The notes below the pieces were generated by a model, which saw only the letters and a list, made by a program, of their open reading frames with translations, ran no database searches and was not told where the DNA came from. A DNA stretch of 64,000 bases from Candidatus Omnitrophota bacterium (GTDB lineage: Bacteria > Hinthialibacterota > Hinthialibacteria > Hinthialibacterales > Hinthialibacteraceae). A program made the translations under genes and the position numbers. Location: NCBI GenBank assembly GCA_013177805.1, contig JABLXU010000028.1:1-64000 (forward strand). The letters are read 5' to 3'. The number at the start of each line of letters is the position of its first letter. The stretch's first letter is position 1. Below are positions 45,904 to 53,603 of this stretch, in pieces.

Positions 45904-46593
45904 TTACCGCCAATATTTCACGACCGGTTCCAGAATCCACTGGCGGCCGGAGGGGAAGGAAGAAACCAAGTCCCGGGATCCGGTCTGGAAATAGAACTGG
46001 CCGGTCCAGTCGATGGAGAGATTTTTGAAATAGAGATCTTCGACGTCCGTGCTGGTCGTAATGTATTTCTGTGCCAGCAATCCCAAGGGCTTGGCAAGAA
46101 TCGCCGAAAAAAGGAAGGCGGCCAACAGATCAAAGAGGGTCAAGGCTTTCGCGAACACGAAAAAGATCACAAAAACCAAGGAAAAGAAAAACTGGCCAAT
46201 CAACATCGAGGTTCCGCACCGGGGATGCAAGGCCAAGTGGGTTTCTCCATTTTTTAGGCGGCGCAAGGCTTCCTGGGCAGCCTGGATGAGAAAAGCGGGA
46301 TGGGGCAAATCGCCTGCTAGTTTATAGCCGTCCCGAAAGGCCATCCCCGCGACCCTCGTCGCGCCGAAGCCACTTTCCAGGACATTGGCGGTAGCATGTT
46401 CCAGGGCATGGTTGCGCCGGACCTGCTTGTCGGTGAAGGTCTGCCAAAGAGAAAGTGGAACCATCAGCAGCGTTTGCAGCGATTGGAAGAAGATCAAAAA
46501 GGGCAGAAAAAGAATCATCCCCAACAGCATGCCGCCCGCCAGGGGAGGATTCACCAACGCGGCAAAAATAAAAAGGACAAGCATTATTTTCAT
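45904..46593 (-). CDS. DUF6391-type membrane protein
   Basis: A 229-residue inner-membrane protein. The start at 46593 has AAGAGG 5 bp upstream. Hydrophobic segments lie near 2-18, 22-48, 145-160 and 165-185. The motif RRNHALEHATANVLE near ~65, with two His and an Asn, is the hallmark of the DUF6391 family, whose role is unknown. HPRCGTSMLIG further on is also conserved in such proteins. The C-terminal ~50 residues are soluble (DVEDLYFKNLSIDW). It is convergent with the cold-shock gene and divergent from the sigma-factor operon. Confidence 0.7.
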   Translation of the reverse strand: MKIMLVLFIFAALVNPPLAGGMLLGMILFLPFLIFFQSLQTLLMVPLSLWQTFTDKQVRRNHALEHATANVLESGFGATRVAGMAFRDGYKLAGDLPHPAFLIQAAQEALRRLKNGETHLALHPRCGTSMLIGQFFFSLVFVIFFVFAKALTLFDLLAAFLFSAILAKPLGLLAQKYITTSTDVEDLYFKNLSIDWTGQFYFQTGSRDLVSSFPSGRQWILEPVVKYWR

Positions 46594-46820
46594 GTCGGCC
46601 TCTTGATCGCGTATTAAGCCAGCCAATCGGATTTTCTCTTAATTCAATTGAGCAATTATCATTCCGTAACAATAAGTTAAATCAATACAACGCATTACGT
46701 ACTATGCAATTCCGGTGCTGTATCAAAATGGCAGGGCAGTATTGCGCATAGATTCTTATTGAATCGCCTTCTAATGTCATTTTAGCCGAATCTTACCCAT
46801 ATGTCCCTCCCGGAGAGGAA
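46594..46820. other. Intergenic region upstream of the sigma-factor operon
   Basis: AT-rich spacer between divergent genes. No gene was seen. Promoter elements for the sigma operon are described separately. Confidence 0.5.
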
Positions 46821-46847
46821 TTAACCTGCTCAAGGGTATAGTACGTT
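46821..46847 (+). promoter_or_regulatory. Candidate ECF-type promoter of the sigma operon
   Basis: TTAACC, 17 bp, CGTT resembles the AAC / CGT promoter core used by many ECF sigma factors. Placed ~122 bp before the GTG start, it may be recognised by the sigma factor itself (autoregulation). Confidence 0.35.
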
Positions 46848-46968
46848 GTGTCATGAAAAGAGGTCGAAAAACTTCGGTAATGAAATATTTTTTTTCGCGC
46901 CAAACGGGAACCGGGCGGGGCCGAATCCCGTAGAAGGAGATGTAGAGGCTGAGGAGGAGGGAGCGCTG

Positions 46969-47511
46969 GTGATCGAGGAATGGGTGGAGCAATGCCGCAA
47001 CGGCCAGACACGGGCGTATGCCCAGGTCGTGCATGCCATGCAACACCGGATCCTGGCCTTTCTTTACCGGATGACCGGAAACCGCGAAACGGCGGAAGAC
47101 CTCGGGCAGGAAGTTTTTTTGAAAGCGTACCGGCAACTCCACCGATACGATCGAAACAAAGCCGCGTTTTCCACTTGGTTGTTTACCCTGGCCCGGAACC
47201 TGTGTCTCGATGCTTTACGCAAAAAGCAGGCCGTCTGCGTGCCCTTGGATGAATCCGGCGGACTGGCCACTGGCCCGGATTCCAACCCGGGGGCGCGTCT
47301 CTACGAACAGGAGTTGGAAAGACATGTAGCCGCGTCGGTGGGGAGCCTCGATCCGGCATACCGGGAGGTGTTCATCCTGCGGGAATACGAGCATTTGCCG
47401 CTGGAGGAGATCAGCCAGGTGACGCGGTGCCCGTTGGGGACTGTTAAATCCCGCTTGCACCGGGCGCGGTTGCTTTTGCAAGAAAAATTGACGCCGATTC
47501 TCTATCCGTAA
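46969..47511 (+). CDS. RNA polymerase sigma factor, ECF family (sigma-70 type)
   Basis: A 180-residue sigma factor. The GTG at 46969 has GGAGGGA 6 bp upstream and gives the usual ECF length; the frame is open upstream, but that part overlaps a promoter-like site. Region 2 has MTGNRETAEDLGQEVFLKAY and STWLFTLARNLCLDALRKK. Region 4 has SLDPAYREVFILREYEHLPL and CPLGTVKSRLHRAR. It redirects polymerase to promoters of an envelope-type regulon. The next gene encodes a matching membrane anti-sigma factor. Confidence 0.92.
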   Translation: MIEEWVEQCRNGQTRAYAQVVHAMQHRILAFLYRMTGNRETAEDLGQEVFLKAYRQLHRYDRNKAAFSTWLFTLARNLCLDALRKKQAVCVPLDESGGLATGPDSNPGARLYEQELERHVAASVGSLDPAYREVFILREYEHLPLEEISQVTRCPLGTVKSRLHRARLLLQEKLTPILYP

Positions 47512-47546
47512 GTAGAAAAAACACCATTCGCAAGAAGGAAGACACA

Positions 47547-48116
47547 ATGAAGACGTTATGCCGGCAATTCCAGGAATCGTACGGGGAGCCCACCCTGCCG
47601 GAAACGTTGCGTATTCACGGGGAGTCCTGTCCCGCCTGTCAGGAATTCGCCCGCCGGCAGCAAGCGTTGGAGACAATGCTGCCGGTGTGGTCCGCGCCGG
47701 ATTTTTCTCCGGATTTCACCCTGGCCGTGATATCCCGGCTGACGGAGGAAAAACAATGCCCTGAAGGCCTGGGCGCAAGATTCCGGCGATGGTGGCAAAC
47801 ACGGCTTTCCGTCCCCCTGCCAGTAGGGGTATTGGCAACCCTTTTGTTGCTATTTTCCTTAGGGCTGAATTTGGTCTTCTGGAACCGTGAGCCACCGGCT
47901 TTTCCCGATACGCCAGCCGTGGCCCAGATTCCGGAGCGGCCTCCCACACCGGGGATCATGTCAGCCTATGGATCCGGCTCGTTGCCGCAGAGAGTGTTCT
48001 TCAGCACAGGCGCGTTCCTGCTGATTCCGCTGGGAAACACGTATTTCCCGATGGATTCCGGGGAGGCCCTGTCCATCCCCGGTAATGGAAACGGATACGC
48101 CAACCAGGCGTATTGA
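47547..48116 (+). CDS. Membrane anti-sigma factor with zinc-binding ZAS-type motif
   Basis: A 189-residue single-pass protein. The cytoplasmic N-terminus carries the H24-x3-C28-x2-C31 motif (HGESCPACQEF), typical of zinc-containing anti-sigma domains. One transmembrane segment lies near ~94-112 (LPVGVLATLLLLFSLGLNLV), followed by a Pro-rich periplasmic part with hydrophobic stretches. It should hold the preceding sigma factor inactive until an envelope signal releases it. It is separated from the sigma gene by 35 bp. Confidence 0.82.
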   Translation: MKTLCRQFQESYGEPTLPETLRIHGESCPACQEFARRQQALETMLPVWSAPDFSPDFTLAVISRLTEEKQCPEGLGARFRRWWQTRLSVPLPVGVLATLLLLFSLGLNLVFWNREPPAFPDTPAVAQIPERPPTPGIMSAYGSGSLPQRVFFSTGAFLLIPLGNTYFPMDSGEALSIPGNGNGYANQAY

Positions 48117-48239
48117 ACCACGCGAGGCCGGAGGGCAAGAGCGGATGCAGTCCAATCCATGCGATTACTGGAAAAATTGAAAAGCAGGAATGCAGATGTT
48201 TCATTCATCATCCTCAAAAAAAACAGGAGAACCGAAATC

Positions 48240-49655
48240 ATGAAAAAAACCGCAATTCTGGCATGGGGGCTAATGGCGGCGCTGGCGGGTTCGTTGGCCT
48301 TCGCGCAGGACACGGAGCTGCGCGCCAAGGTGGAGGCCTTCTACCAAAAACTGGACCGGGCTACAGAGACCGAAAACCTGGATGAGTTCATGTCTTGCTT
48401 CACGCCGGATTATATGGAAGTGTGGGCAGGCCCTAACCGGGCCCAGTTGAAGGCAATCATCGAGAAAAACAACACGGATCTGGAAAACATCTCGGCGCGG
48501 CGGGAGTTCAAAAACATCACCCGGGCGGGGAAATACATCCAGGTCGTATCCCGCGTGGCGATCAAGGCGGACAAGGCCGGGGGCGGAAAACACGAGATGA
48601 ATTTGGATGAAGTCCAGTTTCTAGTCCCCGACGGCGATTCATTCAAAATCCAGAGCCGGGCCAACGCCAAGCCCGAGGCATACAAGAATTTTCAGGGAAA
48701 TACCTGCACAGACGATACGGCCGGAATCCAGTTTTCGGTGCCCGAGGGCTGGGTTTTGGTGCCGGGCGCCCATCCCTATATGCGTGGCGTCACCTTCATG
48801 CTGGCTCCGGATGGAACCAGCGCGGCCATGTTCGGCTACCTGGAATTGCCGTCCAACGTGGGAGCGAAAGAAGCCCTGGAAGGCGATGACGCGGTATGCA
48901 AAACCGTCGCCAAGAATTTCGAGATATTTCAAGCCGGAGAGTATCCGGTGGGGGATCTCAAGGGATATGAAAGTATTACGCGGTTCACCATTCCCCAGGA
49001 TGACCGCGACCGCAAGCGCTGGCGGGTCTATTTCTCCGCCGGCGGATTGTTGATCACGTTCAATTTCGACGCCATCCCCGCGGAACGTTGGGACGGCCTG
49101 AAACCCGATTTTGAAACGATCCTGGCGTCATTTTCTATGACTCCTGAATCCCAAAAGGATGCTGCCAGCCAGGTCCGTGCCCAGACCGCCAAGGGCGAAG
49201 TGGCCGGCCGGATTTACAGCAACGACGAATTAGGCTGCCAGATCGCCGCACCGAAGGATTGGACGCTCAAAACCTCCACCCTCGGCCCGCAATTCATTTT
49301 CTCTGTGGACATCACTCCGCCCGCCGGCCAAAGCATCATCCGGTTTTTGGCGGTCGACACCCAGGGCCAAGGCAGCCTGGAACAATTCATCCAAGGAGAT
49401 AGGGACGCGCTGAAAATGATCTCGAAAGACGCGGAGCTCGGTGAGATCCAGGATTTAGAACTCGCGGGCTATCCGGCCAAAATGCATGTCAGCCGCTTCG
49501 CGATCGAAGGGATGGGGGACATCAAGCGCCAGGCAGCATATATCTTGGTGAAAAACACGTTGTATTGCATCGTCTGCGACGCCAAGCCGGCTGCCGAGTT
49601 CGATACCATGGAACCACGATTCGATGAGGTTATTCAATCTTTCACGATCAATTGA
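48240..49655 (+). CDS. Secreted protein with NTF2-like domain and two PsbP/DcrB-like repeats
   Basis: A 471-residue protein; the start at 48240 has AGGAGA upstream and begins a signal peptide (KKTAILAWGLMAALAGSLAFAQ). Residues ~22-140 resemble a SnoaL/NTF2-like fold (AKVEAFYQKLDRATETENLD, FTPDYMEVW). Two ~150-residue segments follow (~160-300 and ~320-471). Each starts with a surface loop on a PEGW or PKDW motif (FSVPEGWVLVPG; CQIAAPKDWTLK) and ends in an ETILASF/EVIQSF phrase, the PsbP/DcrB-like plan. No enzyme motif is seen. It is third in the sigma operon, so it is a likely output of that regulator. Confidence 0.65.
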   Translation: MKKTAILAWGLMAALAGSLAFAQDTELRAKVEAFYQKLDRATETENLDEFMSCFTPDYMEVWAGPNRAQLKAIIEKNNTDLENISARREFKNITRAGKYIQVVSRVAIKADKAGGGKHEMNLDEVQFLVPDGDSFKIQSRANAKPEAYKNFQGNTCTDDTAGIQFSVPEGWVLVPGAHPYMRGVTFMLAPDGTSAAMFGYLELPSNVGAKEALEGDDAVCKTVAKNFEIFQAGEYPVGDLKGYESITRFTIPQDDRDRKRWRVYFSAGGLLITFNFDAIPAERWDGLKPDFETILASFSMTPESQKDAASQVRAQTAKGEVAGRIYSNDELGCQIAAPKDWTLKTSTLGPQFIFSVDITPPAGQSIIRFLAVDTQGQGSLEQFIQGDRDALKMISKDAELGEIQDLELAGYPAKMHVSRFAIEGMGDIKRQAAYILVKNTLYCIVCDAKPAAEFDTMEPRFDEVIQSFTIN

Positions 49656-49697
49656 GTTGGGCAGGGGCGGATATCAAGGTCCGTCCCTGCCAACATT

Positions 49698-49722
49698 CCC
49701 TCATCCTCTCCCCAAGGGAGAG
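49698..49722. repeat. Dispersed palindromic intergenic element, copy D
   Basis: CCCTCATCCTCTCCCCAAGGGAGAG. CTCTCCC pairs with GGGAGAG around a CAA loop. It lies between the third and fourth genes of the sigma operon. It is related to the copies at 5009, 22668 and 29777. Confidence 0.5.
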
Positions 49723-49822
49723 AAAACCGGTTCCCGGTTTGATGACTGGACGAGGGCATCCACGGATCAAATGAAGCAGAATATGGCGTCGAAACACCAA
49801 TAATCGGCTGAAAGAAACGATC

Positions 49823-50584
49823 ATGCGTTCCTCTCTTCTTCACCGTCTCTATTTCTCTTCGGGTATCCTGGCGGGAATGCTCCTCCTATGGCCCTCGATG
49901 ATGGTTCAAGGCCAAGCCGTTCCGGAGATTTCCGGCGAGGCCGTTCTCGAGACCACGGATGGCATGATTGTGGCGGGAATGATCAAAGAGACCAGCGAGG
50001 CGCACACTATTCTTCATACGCCATTCGGCGAGTTGCGCATTCCCCTGGACCAAATCCGGCGGATCAACGGGGATCAGTTTTCACCGGAACGGGGGATCAT
50101 CCGGGAACATCGGATCACGCTTTCACCCAACGGCAACGCGGTGATGGAATACCTGCAACCGGTGGCCGGCCGGCCGGGAAGCGATTCCGTCCAGATTTTG
50201 GTTCCTGGTAACGTGTTGAACATTATGGACCTGCAGGAGGATTCGCTGCCATTCCTGGCCAAGGAGTTCGACGGCTACAGCCGATGCACGGTGCCATGGC
50301 CCCGTTACCGGCTGCCCGCGGTGTGGATCCGGGCGCATCAATCCGAAGCGGCCACGCTAGAAGACGGCCGGATGCACTACGCCTACCGCTACTCGCCCCG
50401 GACGGATCAAACTTTCCGGCTGAAGTTGACTCTTCCACCGGGATCTAGTGACATCCAGGCTTTCCCCGGCCCGGTCCATTTGTCGGAAAATCAGATTCTG
50501 TGGGAACAAACGGTACAACGGCAGCAAAAACTGGTTTTCCAGATTTCGTTTCTGGTGTTTAGGGAACCAGTGGATAACAAATGA
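49823..50584 (+). CDS. Secreted protein of unknown function, end of the sigma operon
   Basis: A 253-residue exported protein. A signal peptide spans ~1-31 (ends MVQGQA). An N-terminal ~70-residue part, EAVLETTDGMIVAGMIKETS and FGELRIPLDQIRRI, looks like a small beta-barrel, LSm/SH3-like. The C-terminal part is beta-rich and has the conserved-looking YSPRTDQTFRLKLTLPPGSS. No family is recognised. It is preceded by a 167-bp spacer containing a repeat, so it may be a separate unit. Confidence 0.6.
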   Translation: MRSSLLHRLYFSSGILAGMLLLWPSMMVQGQAVPEISGEAVLETTDGMIVAGMIKETSEAHTILHTPFGELRIPLDQIRRINGDQFSPERGIIREHRITLSPNGNAVMEYLQPVAGRPGSDSVQILVPGNVLNIMDLQEDSLPFLAKEFDGYSRCTVPWPRYRLPAVWIRAHQSEAATLEDGRMHYAYRYSPRTDQTFRLKLTLPPGSSDIQAFPGPVHLSENQILWEQTVQRQQKLVFQISFLVFREPVDNK

Positions 50585-50789
50585 ATTACTTTTAAATTAC
50601 TTTTTTCGTTAGGTTTATATCGCTTTTTCCTGTCTGGTAAAAAAACTGCGATACCAATACGCTACCACGAGAGAGAGAGTGGGGGGTCCGCCGGGACGAA
50701 GGCGGTTGATTCCACAGGGGGTGGGGAGGATTCCGCCGCCATCTTCGCTTCGATTCCCGCGACGGTTGTCAGGTCGTCACTCACGGTCT
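50585..50789. other. Intergenic region, start of an accessory stretch
   Basis: No gene is seen between the sigma operon and the first repeat copy. Composition shifts from AT-rich (50590-50650) to GC-rich (50680-50790), as expected at a junction of inserted DNA. Confidence 0.45.
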
Positions 50790-50953
50790 TTTCTCTACAT
50801 TGCCGTTGCGGGCTTACGAACAAAACGAACTAAACGAACTAATTCGGAAGACGTAGGTATTTTGTTCGTTTTGTTCGTTTAGTTCGTTACGGCGAGCCAT
50901 CGTTCCTCCGGCTGTCCGGGGCCGACCGTTTGGATTTTTTCCTGCCGGGCCAT
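50790..50953. repeat. Direct repeat copy 1 (164 bp), derived from a DUF3987 gene end
   Basis: It matches 51025-51179 with few changes, plus a 9-bp insertion (one unit of a GTTCGTTTT repeat). On the minus strand the first part (50953-50885) reads ARQEKIQTVGPGQPEERWL and AVTN-stop, the same C-terminal residues as the DUF3987 fragment next to copy 2. The rest carries dyad-related AACGAAC-containing units on both strands. Confidence 0.85.
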
Positions 50954-51024
50954 CCCTGCTTTGATTTTCTCTACCATTTTCAGATAGTTCACCAAGGTTT
51001 TTTCCCTGTTTTGCCTTTGAGTTG

Positions 51025-51179
51025 TTTCTCTGCATTGCCGTTGCGGGCTTACGAACAAAACGAACTAAACGAACTAATTCAGAAGACGTGGGTATTTTGT
51101 TCGTTTAGTTCGTTACGGCGAGCCATCGTTCCTCCGGCCGTCCGGGGCCGTCCGTTTGGATTTTTTCCTGCCGGACCAT
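51025..51179. repeat. Direct repeat copy 2 (155 bp), overlapping the DUF3987 fragment
   Basis: Second copy of the element at 50790. It spans the 3' end of the DUF3987 remnant plus its downstream flank. AACGAAC-type units occur as inverted copies, so each repeat can fold into a long AT-rich hairpin. Confidence 0.85.
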
Positions 51180-51755
51180 TTCGGCTTCTTCTAACAAGTG
51201 AAGCGCCGCGGATATTTCCTTCCGCGATTTATTCCCCCGGAATACGTCAACGGTGATTTCTTTCCGGGTGAGGCCGTCCGGGGATTGCCGAAGGTGGGTC
51301 ATGATGGTGTCGGCCACGGGATTCCCGGTGGCGTCACCGAAGATGTAGCGAGCCGAATCTTCCGCGTACCGCCAAACCGCCAGGGCCGCCTTGAGGTGGG
51401 GAACGTCCACGATGCCGGATGGATCCAGCAGGGCATAGAGGCAGGCCAGCCGCCGGATTTGGGCTTCGGCGCGGGCCGTCACCAGGCCGAACAGGCCGGG
51501 GATGTCCCGGGTCAGCCCCTCGTAAAGGCCTTCCCAGATCACCCAGGCGGCTTCGGTCATCCCCATTTCGCCGACGCCCCGGGCATGCTCTAGGGCATGA
51601 TGAAGGCGGATGACAATGGGATTCAATTCGGATTCGGTCAGGTTCCCGCCCCGGGGCAGGTGTTTGGAGCGCCGGACCGCGAACCACAGAAACCGGTTGG
51701 CGAAGCCGTTGGGATATTCAAGCCAAGGACGGATGGCTTTCCATTGGGCATCGGT
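51105..51755 (-). pseudogene. C-terminal remnant of a DUF3987 (primase/helicase-like) protein
   Basis: About 217 residues remain, ending at a stop at 51105. The frame is open up to an in-frame stop at 51758-51756, and no start fits; the N-terminal two-thirds with the P-loop is missing. The remaining part has family features: YPNGFANRFLWFAVRRSKHL, LFGLVTARAEAQIRRLACLY, ARYIFGDATGNPVADTI and FRGNKSRKEISAALHLLEEA. DUF3987 proteins occur in mobile elements and are linked to replication of phages and plasmids. The duplication of its 3' end beside it fits an inserted and decaying element. It cannot encode a full enzyme. Confidence 0.75.
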
Positions 51756-51881
51756 TCAATCGCTGGGATAATTCATGGCCGATTCCCTCAATCCCGATAA
51801 GATTATGAATTGCAGGCATTTGGCTAAAATTATACTGTCTGTTATCCTTGAAGACCATCTCTAAGAAGTAGAGAACTGTGC

Positions 51882-52664
51882 ATGGCCATAGAAAATGAAA
51901 CAACTTTCACTCAGGCCATCAGGCTCTACCGCGACCGAGCGGATTGGTATCCTCTGTTGACGCCGGTGGGCGACTACGCGGAAGAGGCCGCCTATTACCG
52001 GCGTTTGTTCGAAATCCACTGTCAACGGCCCCCCCGGACCCTACTCGATCTCGGCAGCGGCGGCGGCCACAATGCCGCCCACTTGAAGGCGGCGTTGGCC
52101 TGTACTCTCGTCGACCTGGAACCAGCCATGCTCGCGCTAAGCCGCAAGCTGAATCCAGAGTGCAAGCATATTCAGGGCGACATGCGCTCAGTCCGGCTCA
52201 GACGCGTTTTTGATTGCGTCCTGGCGCACGACGCGATCTGCTACATGACCTCGCGCACCGATCTTGCCAGGGCCATAGCCACGGCCTTCGCACACACCGC
52301 CCCCGGAGGGGTCGCGTTGTTCCAACCGGATTTCGTCTCGGAGACCTTCGAGCCGGGCACTGAGACCGGCGGCAGCGATGGGTACGGGCGCGGCCTACGC
52401 TACCTCGAATGGCGGTGGGTTCCCGAATCGAAAACCGACATGTACGTGACCGATATGGCGTACCTCTTGAGAGACGTGAACAGGGCCGTCGAGGTTATTC
52501 ATGACCGTCACTTGATGGGGCTGTTCCCAAGAGCCGAGTGGCTGGAACAGATCGCAGCCGCCGGCTTCAAGCCTCTCGTGGTCCTCTTCGAGCACAGTTC
52601 GTACAGCGACACCGGACACGAGGTGTTCCTCGGTCTACGACCTGCTGCCGATGGAGTGGCATGA
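51882..52664 (+). CDS. Class I SAM-dependent methyltransferase
   Basis: A 260-residue soluble protein. Motif I is LLDLGSGGGHNAAHLKAALA and motif II includes VDLEPAMLALSRKLN; GDMRSVRLRRVFDCVLAHDA forms the next strands. The N-terminal ~45 residues form a cap (AIRLYRDRADWYPLLTP). The substrate is unknown. It is unlinked to a clear pathway and sits in the accessory stretch. Its end overlaps the kelch fragment by 14 bp. Confidence 0.85.
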   Translation: MAIENETTFTQAIRLYRDRADWYPLLTPVGDYAEEAAYYRRLFEIHCQRPPRTLLDLGSGGGHNAAHLKAALACTLVDLEPAMLALSRKLNPECKHIQGDMRSVRLRRVFDCVLAHDAICYMTSRTDLARAIATAFAHTAPGGVALFQPDFVSETFEPGTETGGSDGYGRGLRYLEWRWVPESKTDMYVTDMAYLLRDVNRAVEVIHDRHLMGLFPRAEWLEQIAAAGFKPLVVLFEHSSYSDTGHEVFLGLRPAADGVA

Positions 52665-53202
52665 CTTGATCACGCTGCCGGATCCGGTGGAGTCGGATCT
52701 GACTCCGCTGGAATCCGCGCAGGCAGGCGGCTTGAAAAGACCGGAGAACCGCAGTTTCCACAACATGGTCTATGATTCCCGCCGGGGAGTGGTTGTTTTA
52801 CATGGGGGCGGCAACAGCTCATGGTCCGTGTTGCGCGATACATGGGAATATGATGGGACCGCCTGGAAGCGCGTCAACACTGTAGGGCCTGTGCGTTATG
52901 TCCATAGCATGGCGTATGACGCGAATCGAGGTGTTACGGTTTTATTCGGTGGCCGCAATACGGGCTCTGGAGATCCCCTTTCCGAAACCTGGGAATGGGA
53001 TGGTCAAGCCTGGCGCGAATTGGATGTTCCGTTAAAACCGAAATCGGTCATCTTTGGTGACATGGTGTTTGATGAAAACCGAGGGAAGATCGTATATTTT
53101 GGCGGAATGCCTTGGTTTATGGTTGATTTAAGTTCCGATACGTGGGAATACTCTTCCTCAACCAGTCATGTGGAGCAATGGCGGCAACACGATCCCCGCT
53201 GA
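52651..53202 (+). CDS. Kelch-type beta-propeller fragment
   Basis: A 183-residue protein with about three kelch blades of ~50 residues. Each holds a MVYDSRRGVVVLHGGG-like or MAYDANRGVTVLFGGR-like motif followed by DTWEYDGTAWKRV or ETWEWDGQAWREL. A complete kelch propeller needs six or seven blades, and a secreted one needs a signal peptide; neither is present, so this is probably part of a larger broken gene. The frame begins inside the methyltransferase gene. Expression is uncertain. Confidence 0.6.
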   Translation: MEWHDLITLPDPVESDLTPLESAQAGGLKRPENRSFHNMVYDSRRGVVVLHGGGNSSWSVLRDTWEYDGTAWKRVNTVGPVRYVHSMAYDANRGVTVLFGGRNTGSGDPLSETWEWDGQAWRELDVPLKPKSVIFGDMVFDENRGKIVYFGGMPWFMVDLSSDTWEYSSSTSHVEQWRQHDPR

Positions 53203-53603
53203 AAGGCAAATAGTCGCGCCCCGGTTCTGTTGTTGACTTTCACGAACACGCTGTTCATTCCTACAAATTGTACCATGCCCAAAATGGAGGAATTTGGAAA
53301 CCCAGGGGAAAAAATGCGGCGTTTAAACCGGAATGCAGCGGGTTTTGGGGGATCCGCCGCGAGGGGGATCGAATCATTTATTGCAAAGAACCGGCTCTTG
53401 CCGCATTGTGAATTTTTCACGGAACGATGCACCCGGCCAATTTGCGAAAAGGTATTGCCGGCTGAGTAAGTTTCAGTTTTTTTTCTTCAGGCCCCCCGCG
53501 GGCAAAATGGCTTGTAGTAACTGTATCGACTGCTTCACTCCAGTCTCCGGGTATTCCTTGTCACAACGAATCTGGTCACCATCAGATTCCTTATCTTGTT
53601 TAA
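53203..53603. other. Intergenic region, no gene seen
   Basis: About 400 bp between the kelch fragment and the convergent Tat-exported protein gene. A small plus-strand frame at 53230-53469 has no ribosome-binding site or family. It may hold debris of the inserted DNA. Confidence 0.5.

Noticed and set aside
53230..53469. 79-codon frame after the kelch fragment
   Set aside because: No ribosome-binding site and no family; composition like non-coding debris.
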